A DNA stretch of 64,000 nt from Hofstenia miamia (Eukaryota > Xenacoelomorpha > Acoela > Hofsteniidae). The DNA is taken from NCBI GenBank assembly GCA_900660155.1, contig CABFPE010000074.1, forward strand, positions 1,778,072 to 1,842,071. Direction: 5' to 3'. Below the pieces are notes generated by a model. The model worked only from the letters and a program-made list of their open reading frames with translations, was not told the origin of the DNA and made no database searches. Positions 1-12,479 of this stretch are shown here, one piece after another; position 1 is the first letter of the stretch; every line of letters begins with the position of its first letter. The translations under genes were made by a program, and so were the position numbers.

Positions 1-934
1 AGAAAGGAATGACAATGATGTCCCCCCCGTCAGAAAATCCTGCGTACGCCCCTGATAAACAGGTTCAATGCTATTCAAGACATGTATTATTACATCAATT
101 TAGGCTTGAAAATGATGAGTGCATTTCAATCAGTGTTTAACCCCTGAAACCCATATACCATATTAGAGAAAAACGAAAACCTTGTAAAATATATTGCAAA
201 TGATTTTGTAAAAGTTTGATTAAACATTAACCTTTTGCAACATTTAAAACTCTAACACAATACCATCTTTATGTGTATCAAATAGGCCCATATACCAATT
301 GTACTTTTGAGAAATCAAAATTTTCTAATCAGTACCATATCCATGATGTGTCACAGAGGGAGATGCGAAATCAATATTAATTAGAATAGTGATTGTCATA
401 TGATAACATGAAAGTATATCTGCTTTATAGTATTTTAATTTTATGCACGTGAATGTTATTAGAATGATAATTACTCGACTACGAATGACAAAAGTTTATA
501 TTCTAATCATGATGCTTTACATTTCATAAGATATTTTCTATTAAAAACAATTGGGACATCTCAAAATGCAATTCCATCAATATACGCAGTTAACTTCTCA
601 TTAGAGGACATCTGAAATTCAGAAAATCGAAATTTAAGAAAAATTTTTTAAAAATTCATGTTAAGCTCAACAATTGAATTATGAAATAATTTATCAAATG
701 AAATAAAACGAATTAAAAATTTAAGAGTCAAATCAATGCCTTCGTAAACAATACATCCTAAAATCAGTTCAATATCATAGACATTATTGTTTTTTGAAAT
801 TTAGCGATCTTTAATTTGTTCTCCCCAACTAAAAAATTTGGCTGTCCGAAGTCTGTTGAGGTGCTTAATTATACCAATGTACTACACTAAATAAGATATT
901 CTGTTCTATTCGATGTTCATGTACATGTACACAT
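1..934. other. No gene seen
   Basis: AT-rich sequence without supported ORFs. The first 60 bases include a C7 run that looks like the end of a dispersed repeat, but no element could be delimited. Confidence 0.6.
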
Positions 935-1036
935 TAAGGGCCGGCGGTATGAAAATTTTAGGAGTCGGTTCGGTTCGGTTCAATATCACTCAATAGACCA
1001 CGTGAAAATCAATAGTATATTTGTCATATATATACA

Positions 1037-1039
<3 letters not shown>

Positions 1040-1071
<32 letters not shown>
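1040..1071. repeat. (TA)n microsatellite
   Basis: Uninterrupted TA dinucleotides, inside the hAT-like element. Similar TA tracts recur across the window (for example 11632-11665, 18998-19095, 35216-35255, 52628-52687 and 59459-59522). Confidence 0.95.
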
Positions 1072-1073
<2 letters not shown>

Positions 1074-2140
1074 GAAAAAGTTAACGTCAAAATAAAGCGA
1101 GTATAATGAATGCATTAGTAAGAAGTACCGTAAATCCTCCTCGGGTAAGCTGCACCTGTAAACATATCATTTTGCTAAAATTTTGGGGTGCGGCATATAG
1201 GTTTAGTCTAAAAATTATATCTGTTAACTTCTCTCTAAGTTCGGAGTCAAGGTATATCTTGGAATGCCCAAATGTTGAAAAAAATTATTCAACAATAAAA
1301 CACTAGGTATACACAGCATTTAATTTTGCCCTTTTCGATGACACGTGTTTCAACATGTTGGCTGATTTGGCAATTATAGTTAAATTAAGTGTGTTAAATC
1401 AATGGATAACATGTTGTTAAGGACGAAATTTGTGTGCGACTGTTATTTTGTACATAAAAACTCCAACTTTGACCATAAAAATTGATATTGTTACCAAAAA
1501 CCCATTTTTTATATATTCTTTTTACCTTAAAAATTTGAAATTTTTTGGGTCCAAATTTTTCTTAGGTATTTATTTAAATTCTACACTACTATAATTAACA
1601 ACAAAAACACCATAGTTCTATCAATTATATGATATTTTTCGGATTTTCTCTATGAAAAGGAATTGCTTTCTAAATTTTGACTTTATTGACTAATAATAGA
1701 CCCAGTAATTACAAATATGCATGCATTTTAATGAACAGAGACAAGTACAACCTTAAAGAAATGCTACACATTACAAGTTTTTTAAAACTGCAAATTAACC
1801 TTTCGAACTTTAGCATAAATAAAAGGATTAAAATTTTATAATCATGACTATTGCATTGCAAAGAAATAAATGTACCTGAATGCCAAAGGATTGGCTAAAT
1901 TTGTAAATCTGGTTTTTAAGAAATAATTTCTTTAAATAGCTCGGTTTGTGAATCAGCCATATAATTGTTACTATATGTTTAATAGAAATTTCTTCTTAGG
2001 AAATCCTGAGTTTTCCAAAGTGCTCTATCGTAGACCCCATGCAGAAACATTTCAAGTTTTGATAATGCAAATGTTGACCCGTGGGCTTGCATACAATACA
2101 CACACTCTTAAATAAAATTCCGATCAATTTTTTAGGCAAG

Positions 2141-2385
2141 ATACCGCGGTATCGGTATTTTTCGGTATTGGCAAAATACCGTGGTATCGGTATTTTTCGG
2201 GATTCGCAAAATACCGCGGTATCGGTATTTTTTGGTATTGGCAAAGTACCGCGGTATCGGTATTTTTCGGTATTGGCAAAATACCGTGGTATCGGTATTT
2301 TTCGGTATTGGCAAAATACCGCGGTATCGGTATTTTTCGGTATTGACAAAATACCGCGGTATCGGTTTCGGTATCGGTATACCAC
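2141..2385. repeat. 35-bp palindrome-centred minisatellite, 7 units
   Basis: Units begin at 2141, 2176, 2211, 2246, 2281, 2316 and 2351, so the period is exactly 35. Each is centred on the palindrome ATACCGCGGTAT followed by a TCGGTATTTTTCGGTATTGG segment. ORFs on both strands here are by-products of the repeat. Confidence 0.95.
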
Positions 2386-2402
2386 CGGGCGCTAGTACAC
2401 AT

Positions 2403-4089
2403 GCAATTGGTTAGGGAAGCTAAAATATACTTTCTGACAATTATTCATTCGATTCTATTCAGTGCTTAAATTTACAAATTAAACATTGTCAAAGAAACAT
2501 TATCTTTGGTAAATATTCACGTGAATGCATCTTCATACATTTATTATTTATTTTTTCATGTATATACAACATTGATAGTCCATTCAAGTGAGATTTATTT
2601 ATTGATACAGGAAATAAACTTGGCATTCTCTCACACATTGACATTAAATGGTAGATAATTGATAACAAACAAATAAATATATTTTAATAAAAGAAACATT
2701 TCTGCAAAGATTGATTACATAAATACAAATTTTGTAGGAATTTTAATGAAATAGATACTGCTGTCATTTCTATATATTGCATGATATGGGAATTTTCGAT
2801 GCCTTATTCACAACAGGGTTTATATTGTCAGGAATTATTTGGCTTCAAGCAATTGACCGTCTGAAACAGATTTTGTAACTGGCTTTTATTCATGTGCTGA
2901 CATCTGCCCCATTTAGCCACACGCTTAACATTCTACTGCCCCAAATTGCTCCACTAAAAAAATTTTGCTTCAAAACCTATTTGCGATATTCTATTTTCAC
3001 ATATTTGTTTCATGAAAATTTTCAAAAAACTACACCACCATCACTGCTAAGTATTTTTAATCGTTTACTGCTTAGAAAATACAAAATCATTTTTTTCAAA
3101 TTTCGTCTGCTATTACAAATAACAAGCATGATGGAAATACATAATAAAAACATGAAAAGCAAAACGAAATTAAACTACATTATAAAGCCAATATTTTATG
3201 AAACATATTTATGCAATGGTAATTGCATTACTTCCTGTGTAATTTAAAATCAGATCAAAAAGATTTTATGGGTTCTATTGAAGAGAGCTAAAAATTCATG
3301 ATAATTTTTTCAAAATGAGACTAAGTTTTCAAGTAAATATAAATTTTATAAAGCAACAAATTTTGATATTAGTACCCTTACAATCTCTATAATTTTTTTT
3401 AAATTATTTATTATTTCATTAATCCATATCACAATAATTAAAAAATAAATATGTACAATATGATTAATTCAAGTAAAATATTCATTATTAAGTATTATAA
3501 CTCTTGAAATAAATTCCCCGTTCGAATTCATTGGCATCTCCTCTGGAAGCAGTATTCTTTGCATGATTGCTTCGATATCCAGAATAAATAGCTCTATTCA
3601 GAAATGAACTTGAATCTGATTGTGGCAATTATTTAGTAGTTTTTCTTAACTCAAGAATATTTTTGCCTCTTTTTGGCCCATGGCTCCCCACTTTAAAAAA
3701 ATTGGGTTGTATACAATGTACAACATAAAATAAATGCCATTATTTCACAATAGATGGCATAGTCTAATATAAATACTAATAAAGTATCCTAATTACAAGT
3801 ACATGTAGTATTTTACAACAACGCTTAGAGTGAATATGCATTTTAGTTTGACGAGGCTTTAAAAGATGCAATTACATTACGATCACACATGTACACAGTT
3901 AAAAAAGTATTTAATATGTATAGCAATATATCAATGGAGTTTTATGTGTGTATGTGCGCGCCAATTTTTTGTTTTTGCAATGAAGACGCATTCATCTACG
4001 AAAATCATAACTATTATTACGATGAAAACATATATAGAAATCTTGTTGCTATTTTACACATGAATTAAGTTATTTTAATTGACTCTCAA
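2403..4089. other. No gene seen
   Basis: AT-rich. Open frames at 2894-3247 and 3866-4063 have low-complexity composition and no recognisable domain, so they are not called. Confidence 0.6.
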
Positions 4090-4606
4090 CAGACTCGTCA
4101 ACGACCCGAGCTTCTAACGAGCCGAGCCGAGACGAGCCGAGCCGAGCCGAGCTTGAGCACAGTGTTTAATATACANNNNNNNNNNNNNNNNNNNNNNNNN
4201 NNNNNNNNNNNNNNNNNNNNNNNNNNNNNNNNNNNNNNNNNNNNNNNNNNNNNNNNNNNNNNNNNNNNNNNNNNNNNNNNNNNNNNNNNNNNNNNNNNNN
4301 NNNNNNNNNNNNGCCGAGCTTGAGCACAGTGTTTAATATACAACTAGCACAAAACGAGCCTATTTTAGGCAAAATAAGTTTATAGTTCTGCTTGTTAATT
4401 TGATTATGGACATTTTCCTTATTTTTTGCAGTCAGTATGCCTTTCCTATAATCTTATTTAAGAAATGTACATTAAATAATAGGAAGAACTATGTAAACAT
4501 TTCTTTGAGCACAATATTTTTTAAAAAAATACCGAGCTAAAACGAGCCTCATTCAGAGATTTTATGTGGCGAGCCGAGCCGAGCCGAACATTCACAAAAT
4601 TTAAAC
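4090..4606 (+). mobile_element. GAGCC-family hAT MITE, copy A (right end lost, gap inside)
   Basis: Begins CAGACTCGTCAACGA, then GAGCC arrays, and matches the plus-oriented copy at 30669. It runs through an N gap (4176-4312) and stops being alignable near 4606, before the right terminal repeat. No target duplication can be tested. Confidence 0.8.
4146..4342. other. Assembly gap with 30-bp flank duplication
   Basis: N run 4176-4312. The same 30 bases occur just before (4146-4175) and just after (4313-4342). Removing one copy and the Ns restores the order seen in other copies of this MITE, so the gap is probably not real missing sequence. Confidence 0.8.
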
Positions 4607-5219
4607 CAAATCAATAGGATAACGTTTAATTGGAATGTAAAATATGATCTATAAATTTTGCTAAGAAACCTCTAATAATATATCTGAACTCTTAAAATAA
4701 TCTTCAATAGATAGCTTACTTTTTAGCTAAAATATTATTTTTCACAAACTTTTCTATATTTATTTAATTTTAAGCTTTTGATTTTTCCTAGTTTCACACC
4801 TTACTAATATTCATTTAATTATTTTTCCATTTTAACTTTGATTAAGAATATGGAAAATATATATATTATCAAAGCTACACAACTTAGAGAATTTTATTGT
4901 AAATTATTTCAATCTAACAAATGAATAAATAAGAAAAGTAAGGAAAATAGATTTTATTATACACAATTAGTTACTTTACGTATGAAATATTTCTGTTTTC
5001 GTTGTTATTTGAAAAGATAATATACTTATTGAATACGAAATTTAATGAGGAGCTGTAAAATAATACAGTAGAAACATTTACAATTAGTCAATAGCACAGA
5101 TAGAGTATACTTACTGTGAAATAATTACATTTTTGTAAAGCTGCTAAATTTGTAAATTTGGAGCAAAATGCTTTGAAAATTGAATTTGTAGGATATATAA
5201 GTTTTCTCGAACTGATCGG
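4607..5219. other. No gene seen
   Basis: AT-rich filler without repeats or ORFs that I can support. Confidence 0.6.
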
Positions 5220-5222
5220 TGA

Positions 5223-6037
5223 CCAGGCTGGTCGTGGGTCGAGATTTTCCGGGCCTAGTCCCAGCCCACACCCACAGGGTTTCATGTCAAGCCCACTTGG
5301 GTCTGCCGCACTCACAGAAATTTTTAACAAGTCAGCATACATAATTTTGATGTTTTTTAAGAAACTGATTGTAATTATATATATTTTAGAGTACATTAAA
5401 GATATTGTTGTCACTCAAAATGCGTGTATGATGCACTCAACTTAATTTCTTCCATTTAATTTTAACAAATTTAATTAATTTCGTTTATAAGTTCAACTGC
5501 AATAACTTTTTATTTTCTAATAGTAAAGAAAACAATTATTTTCTGCATTTTGATGAAAATTTGATATAGTTTGAAACTTCTTTTAATTCTACGAATGTTA
5601 ACCCTAAAATCAAGTTCTCTATTGCTTGATGTATAAAATATTTCTATAAATATCTTAGATCAGGAATCCCAAGCAGTATGTCAATTATAACATCGTTAAG
5701 AAACCTAAGAAAATTTATGAACTCTAATTTTATATAAAATGTTTTCAAATTCTGCTTGAAAAAAACTAAACTATTTGAACCAAAATTAAATCTTAATTTA
5801 ATTACAATTATGAATGATGCTGAGAATTTTTTGAAATATGGGAATTTTAAAACATTTTTACATCGCCAATAAAACCTAAATTGATCAATAAAATCAATAA
5901 TGCTTTACCATAAGAAATGCGTTCGAATTTATGGAAATATTCACAGAATTTTTAAACATACCCATACCCAGCCCATGAGCAAGCCCACTGTGGATATGCC
6001 CACTTCTGTGGGCTTGCCCATCCCCACGGCCAGCCAT
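5223..6037. mobile_element. Possible decayed nonautonomous DNA element
   Basis: GC-rich ends surround an AT-rich core. The left end CAGGCTGGTCGTGGG and the reversed right end CATGGCTGGCCGTGGG match as imperfect terminal inverted repeats. Both subterminal zones carry AGCCCAC-type repeats. No convincing target duplication, so old or mis-delimited. Confidence 0.4.
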
Positions 6038-6059
6038 GACACGTCACTATTCTAGAGTA

Positions 6060-9000
6060 TTTGATCGAAGTATATATATATATAAACCTTCCTTTATGAT
6101 ATATATTTTGATAGGCTGATAAAAAAGTCGATTAACGCAATCGGCAAAAAATTTCTTGATAAATTGTATATATCGTCACTTTCACTGCCTATCATTTTCT
6201 GCTGATTAATGAAAAATAATTGAATTAGAAGTGGTCGACGACCATATTCAGGCTTTGATAAACTCTGTTGTAACATACATTGAAAAAATAATATCTGGCT
6301 AGATGCCTAATTTTCTTCCACTGAGAGAGGATTTACAAGAATGTTATGGAGAATTATTCAGCAAACATAAGTTGGATAAGACCTTCAAAAGCAATTGACT
6401 GCTTTAATCTCACATGGTTGAAGTGCAATGAATATGAGTGAAACTGGTCAGAAACTTCGCTTATGATACGATTCATACAAATTTCCATCTATAATATTTA
6501 TAATAAAAATTAGCCAAGTACATGATTGCTTCGAAAATTTGATGTATATATATATATATATATATATGTAAAGTTTATTTGAGGTCGAATAAAAAATTAA
6601 ACGCAATTTTGCAATTAGTTTGATTGCTTTTTTTCTGATGCACGCACATGAGGATACAGCCCCGAGATCGGTTGCAGAAAGTTAAAATTTGCTGGAGCTT
6701 ACACAGGGTTTATTTTTAGCCATGAATAGCAGGCGCTATGCTAATAAACAACAATTTGAGTGAGTTTGATACCCATCATATAGTAGGGTCTTGGCGCGAC
6801 CAGATTAGCATAGTTTCCTTGTAGAATACCCTGCAAGACAACACAGGTTTAGCTCGAAATCAAAGAACCGGTAAAACTCGACTTTGTCAACATTCAAAAA
6901 AAATTTATTCCATAAGTAGCATATTAGCGGACGATGCCTTTAAACCAATCGTGATGATCAAGAAGGCTTTAGGTAATGAAGATGCCCGGCAGTAGAACTT
7001 GATAAACACATGCACAAACTTGGTACTTGTGTTATTCTTGCCTAATTTATATGTTTTGGTTTTCATAATGAGTAAATAGCATAGTCAAATGATGAGTCAA
7101 CATGGGTCACGGCAATGATTGGTAGGTCACCGTTGGTCATGACTAAGAAATTCGTGGGTTGGCTGGAGTCGTGTGTAAACCCTCGTAGGTTATTGACCAA
7201 GCTGACTGCTCTAGTTATTATTAAAATAACTTACTTTTACGAATTTCTTTTTCCGTATAGAAAGCATTAAAATAAAAATTTGGATTAGTCCAGTTTAATT
7301 TTCTTAAGTTAAATTATTATGTCCAAGCAAATAGTCTAAAATCACAAAATTTAATTAGTGCATGCACCAGAAACGAACTATATTATTTTTTCTAAAGGTC
7401 TCTGGGAATATATTCACCATATTACTTAGACTTTAATGTTTTTAATAAGGTATACAATTGATCAAAATAGCGTTTATTCGTTATCGGCTATATCTGTGAG
7501 TACACTAATATCATAAATAAGGCAATGTGCATATTTTCTATTTCTTCAGTCCATTAACGAATGATTATTAGCAAAATAATTCAATTTTGATTGGATAATG
7601 TAAAGGTTCAGAGAAGACCTGATATATAGAATGCTTTACACAACTAACCTCTGCAAATATGTATAGTTTCTCATACATATTTATGAATGACAGAATACAA
7701 GATGCTCGTTAATCTAAAATAGAGCCTCAACCAAATATTAAGAAAAATTCAATTAAAAAATTATTAAAAACAAGCAAATTGTAAACACCAAGTATTTCAT
7801 TTTATGTTGAAATTCTAGAATTTTTGAAAATCGAATGCACTTTCATTTTTAAAACAGATTTAAAAATAAACACAGATTTTGAAGGCTGTTTCTAGTAGAA
7901 GATTAGCAAAAATTAAAGATTGGTTTCTAGATAATTAAAAATAAATCTATTTATGGATGTATTATATTCGGTATTAAATTCATGGTCAAAATTGCAAATT
8001 TGGACAAGTAATTAATATTGCAAAAATGGGGTAAATACACATTACCATTTAAAACAATATTTCCATAACCAAAGTGTAATCAGTTCCACAAATGTACTTC
8101 AAAACTACCAGTGATTCATCTAAATTTTTCAAGGCTTCATAGACGTCAATATTTTATTTGCAGACGAGATGTTCATATGAAGGTGCACTATATTCTTTGA
8201 TTGACAGGGAGAATTACTTTTAATGTTAAATATTTCGACATAGGAGAACAGCATATCACAAAATTTTCCGATGATGTTAATGTTTCAAGCAAAGCTACAT
8301 ACATCTAATTTTTGCAAATATAATGAAGTATATAGAGAATATATATTTCAATAGTCATTTACAAATGATTTATATAATATTGTTATAGCTAAAAAGTTGC
8401 AATAAACAATTTCTAGTAAATATAAAAGTAGATAATCTAATATATTGCTTGCAAATGTAAATTAATAAACTTTAACAGACAATTCAATAACCAAAATATT
8501 ATTTGCTTTTTTAATGCATGCATATAAATTGAAGAAAAATTACAAGTAAATGTAAATCATTGTGTAAAAAATTTGACTAGTGCTCTATATGCCTTAATGT
8601 ATCGTTCAACGTTTCTAGAATATCCCTTATTAAGTGTAATTATAATTGCGACTTGAGAAATTTCACCTCCGTCTTAAATATCCAACCAAATGATTATATA
8701 ACTTAATATCAATATTAGTAATTTAACATTTTTGTTCAAATCTCTTCTAAATGAAACCCCAATGCACCAGTGCAAAAATAATTTTAATTGGAAGATGTAT
8801 CCTTTAATAGTCCCCCCAACATAAAAGACGTGTCTGTAATGTGTCTCTTTGTTTGTTAGGCCAGGTGAGCTATGATTTGGTGCGATTATTCAAAGTAAGT
8901 TATGTCCTGTAGGTGCCTAGCGCTAAGCCATGTATATATTTCCAAACGATAAGACTGATTTTATATTGTATCCTGTACATAACCTTGAACCAATGCAATT

Positions 9001-9629
9001 ATATGTAGGATAGGTTAATATGTTCTTTTATATCCAAAGAGTAGGTTAGCCTGAAACATCTGTTCAGGATTAATTGTAAATTAAAAATAAGATAATTCGG
9101 AATATCAAAAATTATGCTGTTTTGAAAACACAATTAAGATAGTACAAATGCTTGAACTAAAAATTTAATAGACTTAATAGTTAAAAATTTCTTTTATATT
9201 TTTTAATATTCCGGATTGAATTATTGCATAAGTTATTGAACATATGTAGTCCTTGAAAGACAATTTGCTGTCCAAGATATCACCAAGATCACGAACATTA
9301 TAAGAAACTGCAGTTTAACTACATAGTGATTTTAGAAGAATTGCCTATTAGCAGTTTTCTATCTTGTTGTTGTTGAGAACTTGATGATAAGTGGACATAG
9401 TTTAAGAAATGTATAAATAAAATAATCCCCTTTTTCCAGATTTGTTTCAAGATTAATCCGCATAGACTTGATTAGAAACGGAGAAAGTATAACAGTGCTT
9501 CCGCAGTGATTAAAATGTAGAATATCAATTTTGACTTGAAGGAAAACCGCTTCAACTGAGTGCGGTTTACAATAGCAAGATTGCATTAAAGATAAGAAGA
9601 TTAGTGTGTTCAGTATTTCTTCTTGATTG
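6060..9629. other. No gene seen; intergenic
   Basis: Mostly AT-rich. 6600-7210 has more balanced composition (for example CTTGGCGCGACCAGATTAGC near 6792) and may be an old repeat, but no ends, domain or second copy were found. A TA tract lies at 6543-6568. Confidence 0.6.
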
Positions 9630-9637
9630 AAATACAC

Positions 9638-9894
9638 CAGACTTGTCAACGAGCCGACATTTCCTAGCTCGGCTCGCCACATAAAATCTTTGAATGAGGC
9701 TCGTTTTAGCTCAGTATTTTATTAAAAATATTGTGCTCAAAGAATTTTTTACGTAGCTCTTCCTATTATTTAATAAACATTTCTTAAATAAACTTGCATT
9801 GCTTGAAATAGGCTCGTTTTGGCCTCGTTGTATATCAGATACTGGGCTCAAGCTTAGCTCGGCTCGTTAGAAGCTCGGCTCGTTGACAAGTCTG
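9638..9894 (-). mobile_element. GAGCC-family hAT MITE, copy B (short form)
   Basis: Ends CAGACTTGTCAACGAG and CTCGTTGACAAGTCTG form terminal inverted repeats. Perfect 8-bp target duplication AAATACAC (9630-9637, 9895-9902). At 257 bp it is about 120 bp shorter than copy C through internal deletion. Confidence 0.95.
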
Positions 9895-9902
9895 AAATAC
9901 AC

Positions 9903-11627
9903 CAAACTATAAGCGGAAAGAATCCACTGACTCCTTACTGTACAACTCTACACACACGAGTAATCGTTGTACTGTCTTTTAAAGAATTTAGAATTTTTAT
10001 TTTCAAACTATTAAGAAACACTGTAAAATTCAGATTTAAAGCAGGAATACAAAAAATCAAATTTAAAACATTGCATTAAAGTGTACTGAATTTCTTAAAA
10101 TTGATCACAGTATTCATTCACATTGAATTGTTATAAATAGTTGGGATTTATATATCTTTGTGTATGTCCCATGAGAAAGTGTTAGTACATTACATCTTTT
10201 TTTAGTACTACATACTCTAAGATAAATAACTTTCGGCTAAGCAAATATACCTCAAACTTTATCAAATTTGTTTCGTTTCTGACTCGCTCTAGTGCAAACA
10301 CTATCGTGTCTCAATTCAGTGGGCTCTGGGTAAAGAGGTTTGCACAAGGGCAATCTTGGTAATCCAATTTTTTAACTTAAAATCCGAATATAAAAAAATT
10401 TCATTGTTATGATAAAATTTTTAAAATAATTTCATAAATACTAAATTTCAATACAATAGTAGATGAAATTATTAATAAAATTTCTTCAGAACTAATTGAA
10501 GGTAAGTTCTAAGTAATTTTTTCAGAACCAAGAATTAATGAAAGTTTTAATTATGATTCATCAGGTGGAGTGCATGTATAGTAATCTTAACATCAACTTT
10601 TTTAATAATTCAACGAAACGATTATTGCCAGATGAAGCAGAAGTTGATGGTGGATTTAATTCTCTCAAAATGTCATTATAGATTATATCAACATAATTAA
10701 TTCCTGAAATTGCGACGGCATTGAAAGAGTATCTGTTAAATACATGTAGAATGTCAGAAATAGACTTAATAACAAAATCATTTTGTATGACATACAGAAG
10801 ATGATGTTTTTTTCAATATCAACTTAAAATATAAAAATATCACAGGCCCTTGATAATATACTAAATGTTTAGTTAATTCAGAAATTTTAATATTTTCGAA
10901 CTGTATATTTTTAACGAGAGAGTGAAAGAGAGAGAAAGAGAGAGAGATTTCCATTGCAATTGACTGATATAAATCAAGTGAATTTTGATACAATTAGTTA
11001 GTGGGTATTACCTTTAATTTATTTGAAATGGCACCCTAAAAACTATATCAATAATTTTACACGCTATGTAAATTATCGTGAAAAAATCGAATTCAGTTAG
11101 AAAAATTTAGTTTATTCTCAATTTGGAAATATTAAGAGTGAAAACTTATAAAAATCCCTTTAAATCACTAATTTTGATATAAAATCATTCAATAAAATGG
11201 AATTTTAGGATAATTTTTCAATTTTTTCACTATAATTTACATAGCTTGTATATTTATGGAATTAGTCTTTAAGGTGCCCCTTCACAGTAGAAGAGGAGAA
11301 AAGCTAAATTTCTGCTTAAATTTGAATTCACGTAGTGCTCAAAATCGAAGTTATTGTGTTAATCATTGCAGAAATATATTGCAAAGATAAGTGTTTAATT
11401 ATTACTAACTTCAATTTTGTAAATGTTGGGTTGCATAAACGTTTAGACATCTTAAACTTTGTACTGGTGTAAGTAATAAAATTTGAAAACTACTAGACTA
11501 TGATATTTCTACGTTTGGTATATTAAGAAATCAAGCATTAACAATTTTAAAAATTATAATATAGATATGTTTTTGCACGTGTTAGAATTCATGAAAATGC
11601 AATCATTAAGGGATATTGTATCCAAGC

Positions 11628-11675
<48 letters not shown>

Positions 11676-12186
11676 GTTGGCATCTAATTGAGGATAAATT
11701 AAGTATTTGCTGTAAGAATTATGGCATTTTGTATTACGACTTTTAAGCAAATTAATTTGTTTCTAAAGAATGCAAAATTATTAATTAAAACTTTTAAACA
11801 AAACGCTTAGAATTAATTAATATTAATTTGTCTGCAGCATTAATAAAATTAGGAAACAAAGTTTTGCGTCAAGCTATTAAGAATATTAAAACACTACTTA
11901 AAAAAATACGAAATTTGCATAATGAAAATTCCAATATCTTTAAAAAATCAATATCACTTACAAAGCTATATTGATTAAAAATCCATCTACCAGCAATCTT
12001 TGTTGAACTTTGTTTTAGTAAAAAAACTTTAGAATCAAGAAAAATATTATATTCAACTGCCCAATAAGTATAATATTACACAAATAATTATTAAAATTTC
12101 AAAAATTTTTTGCACCTAATTAAATATTTTAACTAAACATTTATAAAATTTAATATTTCTAGTAGTTTTAATTTTAATGAGTAATA
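9903..12186. other. No gene seen; intergenic
   Basis: AT-rich. Contains a GA-rich tract at about 10914-10950 and TA repeats at 11632-11665. Frames here are too short and low in complexity to support. Confidence 0.6.
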
Positions 12187-12201
12187 AAAAAAATTCAAGT
12201 G

Positions 12202-12468
12202 CTTGAAAAACTAGCTGGAAATGCATTTACCATTTGCAGGAGATTCTCGATAGATATAGCTTGGTATAGCATCCACCGTCAACACAGAAATGGAAAGATT
12301 GATGATAAGAACGACCAAGCAGATAAGCACGCATTTGTTGTTCATTTCTTGAGCGTGATCCTCGAAATCTGTTTTCAGTATTTACTTGAAGATAATTCTG
12401 ATTGGCTGAATTTAGATGAACAAGATTCGCTTACTTCCTGTATAAATAATTGGCTTGATTGTGAATAA
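12202..12468 (+). CDS. Possible terminal coding exon, unidentified
   Basis: An 89-codon frame of normal amino-acid complexity, including YSIHRQHRNGKIDDKNDQAD and FVVHFLSVILEICFQYLLED, ending in TGA-free TAA context followed by AATAAA near 12475. It has no ATG start, and a weak acceptor (ttcaag) precedes it. I do not recognise the family. It may be the last exon of a host gene, a retrocopy fragment, or chance. The upstream 2 kb offers no obvious partner exon. Confidence 0.3.
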   Translation, partial: LEKLAGNAFTICRRFSIDIAWYSIHRQHRNGKIDDKNDQADKHAFVVHFLSVILEICFQYLLEDNSDWLNLDEQDSLTSCINNWLDCE

Positions 12469-12479
12469 CAAATTTAATA

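Larger units (their letters stand above)
935..2394. mobile_element. Nonautonomous hAT-like element with internal minisatellite
   Basis: Ends TAAGGGCCGGCGGTAT and (reverse) TAGCGCCCGGTGGTAT match at about 12 of 16 positions. They are flanked by a perfect 8-bp direct repeat GTACACAT (927-934 and 2395-2402), the target size of hAT transposons. Near the left end are tandem TCGGT motifs; near the right end is a 35-bp minisatellite. No transposase is recognisable inside. Confidence 0.7.

Noticed and set aside
1996-2414. Several overlapping ORFs on both strands rich in IPRYFANTEKYRY-type repeats
   Set aside because: They are translations of the 35-bp minisatellite; every frame stays open because the unit lacks stops. 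No coding support.
2894-3247. 117-codon plus ORF as a gene
   Set aside because: Composition is that expected from AT-rich noise, with no domain, splice context or homology that I can recall.
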